From: Candidatus Latescibacterota bacterium
Lineage (GTDB): Bacteria; Latescibacterota; UBA2968; UBA8231
Assembly (NCBI GenBank): GCA_022825185.1
Contig: JAJDYK010000045.1
Location: 1 to 20,726 of the forward strand
Length of the DNA: 20,726 bases
Reading direction: 5' to 3'
Each line of letters starts with the position of its first letter. The stretch's first letter is position 1. Shown one piece after another: positions 1-7,979 of this stretch. The position numbers and the translations under genes were made by a program. Below the pieces are notes generated by a model. That model saw only the letters and a list, made by a program, of their open reading frames with translations. It did not search any database and was not told the DNA's origin.

Positions 1-949
1 AGTTCATGCCTCCGTGGGTGATGACCGAGACGCCTGCGGCCTCGGCGAGGTGGCAGATCTTGACTCCGGCCGTTATGCCCCCGACCCAGAGCACGTCTGG
101 TTGCAGGATATCGACGAAGCGGCCGTCGAGCGCTTGAGCAAAGGAGCGCGGCAAGTACCAGTGTTCGCCCGAGGCGAGGGTTTGCCACGGGAGCCGCTGG
201 CGCACTTGGGCGTAGCCGATCCAATCATCGGCGGGCAGGTAGTCTTCGATCCACTTCAGGCGGTAGGGACGGAGCATTTCGGCGAGGCGGACCAGGTGCT
301 CCACGTCCTGCGACAGCCAGCAGTCGAGGCACAACTCGATGTCGTCGCCGATGAGTTGGCGCGTGGTGGCCACAAGTTCTTCGATTTTTTTGAGACCGTC
401 GAGGCCGTCGGCCGCTCCCCACGGGGTAAAGAGCTTGGTCGCCTTAAAGCCTAGCTCCATGTACCACTCCTGCTCAAACCCGGAAGCATAGCAGAAAATT
501 TTGTCCTTTTGCGGGCCACCGAGCAGTTCGTACACGGGTCTTTGCAGCAGTTTGCCCTTGAGGTCCCACAGCGCAGTATCCACGGCGCTGATGGCGTAGC
601 TGGCTAGCCCTTGACCGCCAAAGGGCGCGGTGGAGCGCACCATGACGTCCCACAGCTTTTCTGTGGCCATGCAGTTCTCGCCGGTGAGCAGGGAGGCGAA
701 GTGATCGTTGATGATGGGCAGCACGGGCGGCGAGTGAACGGTCAGCCCGAGGCCCCAAGTGCCGTCCTCGGCCGTGACCACGCAGGCGATGCGGTGCCAC
801 GGTGGGGTGCCGGTGCGGTCGGCGCGGAAGCGGTCGTAGCGATCGAGCGGCCGATGTAGGGAGTGGTCGGGCCGTTGGGCGGGGCGAGGGGTTGTCTTCT
901 GAGGAGGCTTGAGTACGATTTGCGCGGCGCGGATTTCCTTGATTTTCAC
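1..949 (-). CDS. Enolase-superfamily dehydratase, L-rhamnonate dehydratase-like (partial, C-terminus off the window)
   Basis: Reading back from a GTG start at 949, the frame is open for 316 codons to the window edge, so the C-terminus is missing. The protein shows the capping domain (about residues 1-140) and most of the barrel of the mandelate racemase/muconate lactonizing group. The three expected Mg ligands are D209 (in CLDCW), E235 (WIEDYLP) and E262 (ASGEHW). D285 (LQPD) and H312 (THGG) form the usual acid-base dyad. The WIEDYLPADD and GEHWY segments resemble the rhamnonate dehydratase subgroup, which dehydrates acid sugars to 2-keto-3-deoxy sugar acids in the cytosol. It starts 10 bp after the stop of the uronate isomerase-like gene, so the two are probably co-transcribed for sugar-acid catabolism. 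The GTG is chosen because the next in-frame ATG would delete the N-terminal cap. Family assignment is firm; the exact substrate is inferred. Confidence 0.85.
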   Translation of the reverse strand, partial: MKIKEIRAAQIVLKPPQKTTPRPAQRPDHSLHRPLDRYDRFRADRTGTPPWHRIACVVTAEDGTWGLGLTVHSPPVLPIINDHFASLLTGENCMATEKLWDVMVRSTAPFGGQGLASYAISAVDTALWDLKGKLLQRPVYELLGGPQKDKIFCYASGFEQEWYMELGFKATKLFTPWGAADGLDGLKKIEELVATTRQLIGDDIELCLDCWLSQDVEHLVRLAEMLRPYRLKWIEDYLPADDWIGYAQVRQRLPWQTLASGEHWYLPRSFAQALDGRFVDILQPDVLWVGGITAGVKICHLAEAAGVSVITHGGMN

Positions 950-959
950 GGGGACCTGC

Positions 960-2234
960 TCAGGTGAGTTGGGAAAAGCGGTTGGGCGTGAAGAGGGTTT
1001 GTAGAGTTTGGGCGATGCCGGCGCGGGTTACTTGTCGGCCCGCGTCGTGCAGATCTTGGTATTTTTCGGTTAAGACATTGGCGAGGATGTCGCGGAAGCG
1101 CTGCCACTTGGGGATGAGGTTTTCTAGCACGCGGGCGTCTGAGTTGAAGGGGATGAAGCGGTCGCCGGTCATTTCCAAGCGCATCCGCAGATCCTGTTCG
1201 ACCAAGCCCGGATGGTAGTTAAACCACCAGTGGCCAATGACCATGATGTTGTCGTTGTGGCAGGAGAGGACGCTGGCGTCGTATTGGTTGGCGTTGTGGA
1301 GCGGCGTGATGAAGAAGGCGTTGTCGGGGTGGCGGCGCACTAGCTGCTGATAGGGGTACATGTCGGCTAGGCCCACGCCGTCGCCGGCGTCGCGCCATTC
1401 GGGTTTGAGTTGGCGGATGGGGCCGGGCATCATGAAGAAGGGCAAGTTGAGGTCGCGCAGGGCTGGCAGCACCGCGTGATGGAGGACGGCACCCTCTAGC
1501 CCGCTAAGGTCGTGGACTTGGCAGTGGGGCGGGAACGAGCACGCACCGTACGCGACGCCGTGCAGCTTGTCGTACCAGTCGGCGAGGAAGCGGCGGATCG
1601 CATGGGCGGTGGCGGGTTGGCTGGGGTCGTTGCCAACTTCGTAGCCCCAGGCGTTGAGCTTCACGGCCGCGCGCGGGTAGTGCAAGACGAGCTCGTCGAG
1701 GCGGTAGCCAGACAGATAGCACTCGTCCCACTCGCCGCTTTCGTAATAGGCGCGCTCTTGGTCGTTGAATACGTCCTGAGTGCCGACGATGCGGCGCACG
1801 CCAGCCAGCTCCATGCAGCGGCGTTGGATCTCTTCCGGGGCGGTGTCCGCGTAGAATTGGCGTGCTTCGTCGAGGGTCGCGGCGTTGGGGTCGAGGCCGA
1901 GGCCTTCTAGTGCGACGACCACGCCGCGACAACCTTCGTCGAATGGATCGGAAGCCGCGTCGGCAAATAGTTTCTGCCAGGTAAAGTCGCCTTGTTGTTC
2001 TAGGCCCCAGGAGTAGAAAGTAGCCGGGTCGATGTGGCCGGCGGCGAAGAGCTTGCGGCGCACGTAGTGATAGGCGAGCTGTTGGTCGATGCCGTACAGG
2101 CAGAGCTGGGGGCCGGCTTGAGGGCCGAGGAGATGGGTGTGCCAGTCGTCAACGATTAGCCGTTGGGCCGAGGTTTCTTCGGCGACGACGGCGGGGATTT
2201 GGTCGCGGAATAAGGGTAGAGTAGAGGTGCTCAT
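960..2234 (-). CDS. uxaC: Glucuronate/uronate isomerase-family protein (UxaC-like)
   Basis: The 424-residue product resembles uronate isomerase (COG1904), the amidohydrolase-fold enzyme that converts D-glucuronate or D-galacturonate to the ketose form. Visible landmarks are the metal-binding DWHTHL near residues 30-35 (H32, H34), PLHNANQYDA at about 311-320, GHWWFNYHPG at about 334-343 and an SDAR segment at 365-368 matching the TDSR region of UxaC. It is somewhat shorter than E. coli-type UxaC (about 470 residues) and divergent, so it may act on an unusual uronate. The ATG at 2234 is preceded by AGGAGC about 8 bases upstream. The frame stays open to 2438, but that extension runs into the preceding nuclease gene and lacks family similarity. 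It is followed after 10 bp by the rhamnonate-dehydratase-like gene, which supports a sugar-acid pathway. Confidence 0.8.
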   Translation of the reverse strand: MSTSTLPLFRDQIPAVVAEETSAQRLIVDDWHTHLLGPQAGPQLCLYGIDQQLAYHYVRRKLFAAGHIDPATFYSWGLEQQGDFTWQKLFADAASDPFDEGCRGVVVALEGLGLDPNAATLDEARQFYADTAPEEIQRRCMELAGVRRIVGTQDVFNDQERAYYESGEWDECYLSGYRLDELVLHYPRAAVKLNAWGYEVGNDPSQPATAHAIRRFLADWYDKLHGVAYGACSFPPHCQVHDLSGLEGAVLHHAVLPALRDLNLPFFMMPGPIRQLKPEWRDAGDGVGLADMYPYQQLVRRHPDNAFFITPLHNANQYDASVLSCHNDNIMVIGHWWFNYHPGLVEQDLRMRLEMTGDRFIPFNSDARVLENLIPKWQRFRDILANVLTEKYQDLHDAGRQVTRAGIAQTLQTLFTPNRFSQLT

Positions 2235-2337
2235 GGCGAAAGGCTCCTGTCGAGGTAAGGGCATAACAGTAGGCCAAGAGCAACGGGGCGTCAAAGTTAC
2301 TCTTGTATGCCGACGGACCAAGAGCACTTCCGAAAGC

Positions 2338-3351
2338 TCATCTGTCTCCTTTTGCGGCGGACTCGCATTGCAAATAAAACTCTTGCAGTTTGGCTTCCAG
2401 CAGTTTCTTGTCGGGCAACTGCATCTGATACTCGGCAATTAAGGCGGGCGAGAGTGTCCGGTTGAGGGCGTACTCGACTACTTCCTCGTCTTTGCTCGCA
2501 CACAGCAAGACGCCGATGGATGGGTGTTCGTGCGGCTTTTTTACATCGCGGTCCAGAGCCTCGAGATAAAAGCTGAGCTTGCCCAAATACTCCGGCTCGA
2601 ACCGTCCCACCTTCAGTTCAAACGCGGCCAAACAGTTAAGCCCGCGATGAAAGAAGAGCAGGTCAAGCGCAAAATCGCGATCGCCGACTTGGAGGGGAAA
2701 CTCGGCACCTACAAAACAAAAATCTCGCCCTAGTTCGGCTAGAAAATCCCGCAGCCTTGCAACCAGTGCCCGCTGCAAATCAGGTTCGGCGTGGTCGCCC
2801 GGCAAGTCGAGAAACTCCAGCAAATAGGTGTCTTTGAGCACTTCGTGGGCTTCTGGCTGCATTTGTCTCAGCACTGCTGAGACTTTTGGCGGATTGAGTA
2901 CGGCTCGCTCAAATAAGGCCCCTCGGAACTGGCGTTCAAGTTCACGGCTGGACCATTTTTCGCGGATCGCCGTTTTCAGATAAAACTCGCGTTCTTCTGG
3001 GGTTTTACTCTGTGACAGGATGATGAGATTGTGCGTCCAAGGTAATTGTCTCACCAGTGGTGCGACTTTTTCATCGTCCCGATAGGTCGCGTAAAATTGC
3101 CGCATCCGAAACAGATTCGGTCGCGTAAATCCGCGCAGGCCGGGCTGCGTCGTTTTGAGGTACTTGGCCAGTTGATCGACGACTCCCTCCCCCCAAGCGG
3201 CGGATTCCAATTTGTTATGGATATACGCCCCGACTTGCCAGTAGAGTTCAACGAGCATGGAGTTGACAGCCGAGTACGTGCGCTGTTTTGCCACGGCAAT
3301 CATCTGAGCGACTTCATCGAAATCGCGGCTGGGAATCACCTCGTTACTCAC
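2338..3351 (-). CDS. DUF1016/YhcG-family PDDEXK nuclease
   Basis: The 337-residue protein has the two-part architecture of the YhcG family. The N-terminal DUF1016_N helical domain includes YSAVNSMLVELYWQVG at about 26-41 and PWTHNLIILSQ at about 104-114. The C-terminal PDDEXK nuclease domain has FALDLLFFHR (D230) followed by AFELKVG (E245, K247), the classic D...ExK catalytic set. These proteins are putative restriction-like or mobile-element nucleases whose cellular role is poorly defined. The GTG start at 3351 lies inside the last codons of the formate dehydrogenase gene (8 bp overlap), so translation may be coupled. The open frame continues upstream to 3627, but that part is only the antisense-free shadow of fdhF in another frame. 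Base composition looks less GC-rich than the neighbouring metabolic genes, which is consistent with horizontal acquisition. Start choice is less certain because no clear Shine-Dalgarno is present. Confidence 0.85.
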   Translation of the reverse strand: MSNEVIPSRDFDEVAQMIAVAKQRTYSAVNSMLVELYWQVGAYIHNKLESAAWGEGVVDQLAKYLKTTQPGLRGFTRPNLFRMRQFYATYRDDEKVAPLVRQLPWTHNLIILSQSKTPEEREFYLKTAIREKWSSRELERQFRGALFERAVLNPPKVSAVLRQMQPEAHEVLKDTYLLEFLDLPGDHAEPDLQRALVARLRDFLAELGRDFCFVGAEFPLQVGDRDFALDLLFFHRGLNCLAAFELKVGRFEPEYLGKLSFYLEALDRDVKKPHEHPSIGVLLCASKDEEVVEYALNRTLSPALIAEYQMQLPDKKLLEAKLQEFYLQCESAAKGDR

Positions 3352-6064
3352 TTTCAACCAGCGCCTCAATGTGCACCGGGCAGACCTTGAGCTCGGCAGT
3401 GTGAGTGACGGGGTCGTAGCCGGAGCCGGTGAGGATGTTGATTGGCACGTCGTTGAAGCTGAAGCTGGCAAAGACCGTGCCGCGCGGCGAGCGGGTGGTG
3501 CCCTTGACGCGGATTTCAATGGTACCGCGCGCGCTAGACAGGCGGCACAATCCTCCGTCTTCAAGGCCCCAAGCGACGAGGTCTTCGGGGTGGACTTCGA
3601 GGCGCTCTTCGGCGAGTAGGTAGTCAATTCCTTGAGAGCGGCCGGTCTGGGTGCGGGTGTGGTAGGCCTGGAGCCGGCGGCCGGTCGTCAGCCAGACCGG
3701 AAACTCGGTCGAAATGGTCTCGGCCGGGTCGCGGTAGCGGATAATTTTGAAAAGGCCGCGGCCGTTTCTGAAGGCTCCCTCGTGCAAAATCGGCGTCCCC
3801 GGGTGGTCCTTTTCGGGCACGGGCCAGTGGTACTCGCCCTTGTCGATCCGGTCCCAATCGAGGCCGGCGTAAATAGGCGAGAGGCCGCATAGTTCGTTGA
3901 ACACGTCCTTGGCCGAGGTGTAGTCGAAGCCGCTAAAGCCCAGCCGCTGAGCGAGCTGACTTATGATCCACCAGTCAGGTTTGGCCTCGCCGGGCGGGGG
4001 CACGGCTTGGCGCAGGCGCTGGACCCGGCGCTCGGTGTTGGCACAACTCCCATCGGTCTCGGCAAAGGCGCTGGCGGGGAATACCACGTCGGCCAGCGCC
4101 GCGGTCTCGGTGAGGAAGATGTCGATGACCACGAGGTGATCTAAGCTCTTGAGGGCGTGCTCGCAGTGATGACGGTCTGGGTCGGAGACGAGGGTGTTTT
4201 CGCCGTCGATAATCATGGCAAAAATCTCGCTGCCGCAGCGGTTGAGCGCTTGGACCTTGGTGATACCTTTGTCGAGGTCCATCTCTCGCCCGTAGAGCGC
4301 GGTGAATTTTTCTCTGTATTCAGGTTGGTCAGTAGGTTGGAAGCCGGGGTAATTGGATGGAACGGCCCCAGCGTCGCCAGCGCCCTGGATGTTGTTCTGG
4401 CCGCGCATGGGGTTGAGGCCGGTGCCCTCGCGGCCAATGTTGCCGGTCAGCAGGGCGAGATTGCACAGGCTCTGGACATTGTCAACGCCGCAGATGTGCT
4501 CGGTGATGCCGAGGGTGTAGTAGATGCCGGATTTATCGGCGGCACCGTACCAACGGGCGGCCTGTTCAATGGCTGCGGCGGGTATCTCAGTGATGGTCGA
4601 AGCCCACTCGGGCGTGAACTCGACGACGTGCTCTAGGAATTGCTCAAAATCGGCTGTGCGCGCTTCCATAAAGGCGCGGTCTACTAGGTCGTCGCGGACG
4701 ATCACGTGGGCCATAGCCAATAAGAGAGCTACGTCCGAGCCGACGCGGATGGGCAAGTACAGATCGGCCATATCCGCGAGGTCGGTCTTGCGTGGGTCGG
4801 CGACGATCATCTTGGCCCCGCGCTTGAGGGCCTTTTTGATGCGCGTGGCCGCGACCGGGTGGCACTCGGTCATGTTGGTGCCGATGCAGAAGATTAGGTC
4901 CGGTTTGTCCATGTCGGCCAAGGGGTTCGACATGGCACCGCGTCCGATGGTGGCTGCCAGACCGGCAACCGTGGGCGCGTGTCAGGCACGGCTACAGTTG
5001 TCTATGTAGTGCGTGCCGTAGCCTCGGCGGATGAATTTTTGTAGGCAGTAGTTGGCCTCCGAAGGCGTGCGGCCGGAGGCGACGCCGTAGATGGCGTGGC
5101 GGCCGTGCTTGGCGAGCACCTTGGCAAAGCCTTGGGCGGCGCGGTCGAGCGCGGTGTCCCAGTCGGTGGGGTGAAGCTGGCCGTCCTCGCCGCGGACTAG
5201 GGGCTGTGCGAGTCGGTCGCTATGCTGGACGAAGTCAAAGGCAAACTGGCCTTTGATGCACAGCGCGCCCTCGTTGGCCGGGCCGTCCATGGCCGGTTGG
5301 ATGCCGACGAGTTTATCCTCTTTGGACAGCAGATCCACTGAGCAGCCAACGCCGCAGTACGGGCAGACCGAGCGGGTCTTTTCGATCTCGCCGGGCAGGT
5401 CGGCGGCGCGCAGGGCCTTTTTGTCGGCGAGGGCGCCGGTGGGACAGGTCTGGACGCATTGGCCGCAGAAGGTGCAGGACGAGTCCTTGAGCAGGCCATT
5501 GAACTCGGTGGTGATCTGCTTGTGGAAGCCGCGCCCCATCGCGGCAATGGCGTGGTCGCCTTCCTGCTCGGCGCAGACGCGGACGCAGCGGTTGCACGAG
5601 ATGCACAAGTCGTAGTCGCGCAAGATGAAGGGGTTGTCGTCGGTGGGATGCACTTGGCCCGACTGCGCGCCTTGGAAGCGGCCGGAGCGGGCTTGGTAGC
5701 GATCGGCGAGATCGGTTAGCTCTTGCGAAGCGTACCCGCGCAGGGGATCCACTTCGACTTCGCGGTTTTCCGAGACGACCATTTCCAGCAGCGTCTTGCG
5801 GTGCTTTTCAATGGCCGCGGTCGATGTTTTGACGACCATGCCGGGGGCAGCTTGCGACGTGCAGGAGGCGACCGGATTGCGCGCTCCTTCGACTTCGACC
5901 ACGCAGAGCCGGCAGGCCCCAAAAGATTCTAGGCGTGGGTCGTAGCAAAGGGTGGGAATATCGCGGCGATGGCGTTGGGCGACCTCGTAGAGGGTCTCGC
6001 CAGAAGCAAAGGCGACTTCTTCGCCGTCTAAGGTCAGGGTGTGTTGTTTTCCATTAGTGTTCAT
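3344..6064 (-). CDS. fdhF: Selenocysteine-containing formate dehydrogenase, alpha (catalytic) subunit, read through UGA at 4982-4984
   Basis: This is one 906-residue gene interrupted by an in-frame UGA that should be selenocysteine. N-terminal cluster ligands are C40, C51, C54, C68 (2Fe-2S) and C154/157/160/164 and C197/200/203/207 (two ferredoxin 4Fe-4S). C234, C237, C241 and C269 bind the 4Fe-4S of the molybdopterin domain. The UGA is codon 361, in DNCSRA-U-HAPTVAGLA, exactly where FdhF enzymes carry the Mo-ligating Sec/Cys followed by the conserved His. After it come the two MGD-binding domains, with GQNNIQGAGD and a C-terminal THTAELKVCPV. The His-Cys3 4Fe-4S motif seen in many NuoG-like subunits is absent; that stretch reads ENREVEVDPLRGYASQEL. 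The enzyme oxidises formate to CO2 and passes electrons to the NAD-reducing partner encoded 13 bp upstream. The start ATG at 6064 has GAGGG just upstream. A Sec-free reading would leave two fragments, neither functional. Confidence 0.93.
4952..4984 (-). promoter_or_regulatory. SECIS element with UGA selenocysteine codon in fdhF
   Basis: On the minus strand, counting the U of UGA (4984) as 1, a hairpin forms from G15 (4970) to C33 (4952): GGUUGCC pairs with GGCAGCC around the loop GGUCU. The well-studied E. coli fdhF SECIS has G15-G16-U17-U18-G19-C20 and loop residues G22-G23-U24-C25-U26 at the same distances from its UGA, and all of these are reproduced here, including U17 and the G23-U24 pair recognised by SelB. 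Here U17 faces a G and may wobble-pair rather than bulge. The match was made by eye from memory of the E. coli element. Confidence 0.9.
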
Positions 6065-6077
6065 GTACGGCCCTCGT

Positions 6078-7736
6078 TCAAGCGCAGACGCGCTGTTCTA
6101 CTTGGTCTGGAAAGTACTTGAGGAGGCTATCGGTGATAAAGGGAGCGGCCATGCCGAGGCCGCAGGCGCTGGTGGACTTCATTACGTCGCCGATGTCTTC
6201 TACTTCGGAGCGCCAAGCTGCTAGATCCCCAGGTCCCTCGCCATCAAGTCGCTCGGTCAGCCGCTGGGTGCCGATGCGACAGGGAAAGCACTTGCCGCAG
6301 GACTCCTCGGCAAAAAAGGCCATGGCTTGGCGAGCGATATCCACCATGTCGCGGCGGTCGTCAAAGGCCATGATGCCGCCCGCGCCGAGCATAGATCCGC
6401 GGGCGCGGACTGCCGGTTCGTCGAGAGTAGTATTAAGATCGTCGCCCGCGAGAAAGCCGCCTGAGATGCCAGCCATAGTAACTGCTTGGAGCTGACGGCC
6501 TGGCTCCGGTCCGCCAGCCCACTCGTGGAGCAAGGTGTTGAGGGGCAGGCCAAAGGGGATTTCGTAATTGCCTGGCCGCTGCACATCGCCGGAGAGGCTG
6601 ATGACTTTGGTGCCCGGGTGGCCGTTGAGACCCAGCGAGCGATACCACGCGGCACCGCGTCGCCCGATTTGGGGTACCGAGGCTAAGGTTTCGACGTTGT
6701 TGACGGCCGTGGGCAAGTTTTCAAAACCGTGCGTTACCGGGTAGGGCGGACGATTGCGCGGGTAGGGGTGTTTGCCTTCGAGGCTGTTGAGCAAAGAGCC
6801 TTCCTCGCCGCAGATGTACGCGCCAGCGCCGCGACGGATGTGGAGCGCACAGGAAAAGTCGCTGCCGAGAATGTGTTCGCCGATCAGATTGGCGGCGCGG
6901 GCCTCGGCTAGCGCGTTGGCGAGGATGGCGTTGATTTCCGGGTATTCGTAGCGCAGATAGATAAAGGCGCGGGTAGCACCGGTGGCGTACGCAGCGAGGA
7001 GCATGCCTTCGATGACCGCGTGTGGGTCCCATTCGAGCAGGGCGCGATCCTTAAAGCAGCCCGGCTCGCCTTCGTCGGCATTGCAGACGACGGTTTTAGG
7101 CTCACCCGGGGCCTCGGCAACAGCCTGCCACTTCTGGCCGGTGGGAAAGCCCGCGCCGCCTCGGCCAGCGAGCTGGCTGTCGGCAATGAGGGCCACCAGT
7201 TTGGCTGGTTCTCCGGCGAGGGCTTGTTGCAGTGCTTGGTACCCTCCGCTTTGGCGATAGCCGGACAGGGTGGCGCGGCAGGGGGTGCGGATGTCGGCGA
7301 AGACGCATTCCTCGTACCCGCCGGGATTGGGCGCGGGCAGGGGCGAAGGACTGGGTGCAAGGGTTTCTGCGGCGGTTCCGACCAGCACTTGATCGCCTTT
7401 TATGACCGGAATGGGATCGTCGCAGCGGCCGGCGCACGGCATGGGCGTGGCATCGACGAGGCTGGCGCAGAGCGCGTCGGCCCCGCGCAGCGCGCATATT
7501 GGGCCGGTGCAAACGCGCGGGGCACTTTGGCCGGGCGCTTGGCGGGCGAAGTGGTGGTAAAAGGTAACGGTGGCGAAAAGCTCGGCGAGGGGGACTTTCA
7601 GGCCCGTTGATACGGCCTTGAGCGCTTCCTCCGACAAATAGCCGTCGCGGTCGTGGAAGGCGTGCAGAAGCGGCAAGAGGGGAGCGGTTTCGCGCTGCCA
7701 GCGTGCGACGAGCGCGTCGTCTGTTGGGGAGGTCAA
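6078..7736 (-). CDS. fdsB: NAD-linked formate dehydrogenase diaphorase subunit, NuoE-NuoF fusion
   Basis: The 552-residue protein joins a NuoE-type thioredoxin-fold domain (about 1-125) to a NuoF-type domain (about 150-545). The first part has 2Fe-2S ligands C76, C81, C101 and C105 (VCTGPIC and PCAGRC). The second has GRGGAGFPTG at 191-200 for FMN/NAD binding, ICGEEGSLLNSLEG at 308-321, and the 4Fe-4S ligands C480, C483, C486 and C525. In soluble formate dehydrogenases this unit takes electrons from the alpha subunit and reduces NAD+, or runs in reverse. It lies 13 bp upstream of fdhF in the same direction, so they form an operon. The only plausible start is TTG at 7736: an in-frame TAA lies five codons upstream, no ATG or GTG occurs early, and an AAAAGG sits about 8 bases before it. 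No fdhD or other maturation gene is in the window. Confidence 0.92.
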   Translation of the reverse strand: MTSPTDDALVARWQRETAPLLPLLHAFHDRDGYLSEEALKAVSTGLKVPLAELFATVTFYHHFARQAPGQSAPRVCTGPICALRGADALCASLVDATPMPCAGRCDDPIPVIKGDQVLVGTAAETLAPSPSPLPAPNPGGYEECVFADIRTPCRATLSGYRQSGGYQALQQALAGEPAKLVALIADSQLAGRGGAGFPTGQKWQAVAEAPGEPKTVVCNADEGEPGCFKDRALLEWDPHAVIEGMLLAAYATGATRAFIYLRYEYPEINAILANALAEARAANLIGEHILGSDFSCALHIRRGAGAYICGEEGSLLNSLEGKHPYPRNRPPYPVTHGFENLPTAVNNVETLASVPQIGRRGAAWYRSLGLNGHPGTKVISLSGDVQRPGNYEIPFGLPLNTLLHEWAGGPEPGRQLQAVTMAGISGGFLAGDDLNTTLDEPAVRARGSMLGAGGIMAFDDRRDMVDIARQAMAFFAEESCGKCFPCRIGTQRLTERLDGEGPGDLAAWRSEVEDIGDVMKSTSACGLGMAAPFITDSLLKYFPDQVEQRVCA

Positions 7737-7789
7737 GCTGGATACCTTTTATTTCGTAGCCGCCGGAAGGCGACCGCGTTGCTTATTGA

Positions 7790-7804
7790 TAAATTAATAA
7801 TTTA
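7790..7804. repeat. AT-rich palindrome upstream of the formate dehydrogenase operon
   Basis: TAAATTA and TAATTTA form perfect 7-bp inverted arms around a single A. The palindrome lies about 54 bp upstream of the TTG start of the fused diaphorase gene, inside the only AT-rich patch of a GC-rich region. The placement suits a promoter or operator for the formate dehydrogenase operon. An adjacent TTGAT at 7786-7790 resembles half of an FNR site, but the second half is not conserved. Regulatory function is inferred. Confidence 0.4.
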
Positions 7805-7829
7805 GGAGTTGCGCCAACGAGGGGCAACT

Positions 7830-7885
7830 GAGCACGGCGGCTAGCTATAAGCGGTTAAACAGAGCCGAAGTGCTCAATGCCGTGC
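7830..7885. repeat. Overlapping inverted repeats (two mutually exclusive hairpins)
   Basis: GAGCACGGCGGCT (7830-7842) is an imperfect inverted repeat of AGCCGAAGTGCTC (7863-7875), with two mismatches. Within the left arm, GCACGGC (7832-7838) can pair perfectly instead with GCCGTGC (7879-7885). On the minus strand this would lie in the leader of the formate dehydrogenase operon if transcription starts upstream of it. Whether it is transcribed is unknown. Confidence 0.35.
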
Positions 7886-7914
7886 AAGCCGCTTGGTCTC
7901 GGTGGCTCACTCTT

Positions 7915-7947
7915 GGCTCGCTCCCCATCTACTGCGGGGAGCGAGCC
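7915..7947. terminator. Perfect 12-bp hairpin, possible transcription terminator
   Basis: GGCTCGCTCCCC (7915-7926) and GGGGAGCGAGCC (7936-7947) are exact reverse complements with a 9-nt loop. The hairpin lies 32 bp past the stop of the secreted-protein gene ending at 7980 on the minus strand, a normal position for a terminator. There is no U-run after the stem on the minus strand; the plus side has only TTCCGTTT. It may work as a terminator of weak or non-canonical type, or as an mRNA 3' end stabiliser. Confidence 0.55.
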
Positions 7948-7979
7948 TTCCGTTTATCCTAACAAAGCGGCCGAGTGTG

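Noticed and set aside
2235..2438. N-terminal extension of the uronate isomerase-like gene
   Set aside because: It overlaps the nuclease gene, is not family-like in composition, and a good ribosome binding site precedes the ATG at 2234.
3352..3627. N-terminal extension of the DUF1016 nuclease
   Set aside because: Ser/Ala/Pro-rich out-of-frame reading of the fdhF 3' end; the family's N-terminus begins near residue 1 of the GTG start.
4982..6064. A separate 360-residue protein ending at the UGA, with 3344-4933 as a second gene; or an fdhF pseudogene
   Set aside because: The frame continues without a shift through conserved active-site residues, and a SECIS-like hairpin follows the UGA at the canonical distance.
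7786..7799. FNR-type anaerobic regulator site upstream of the formate dehydrogenase operon
   Set aside because: Only the TTGAT half is present; the other half (TAATA) diverges too far from ATCAA.
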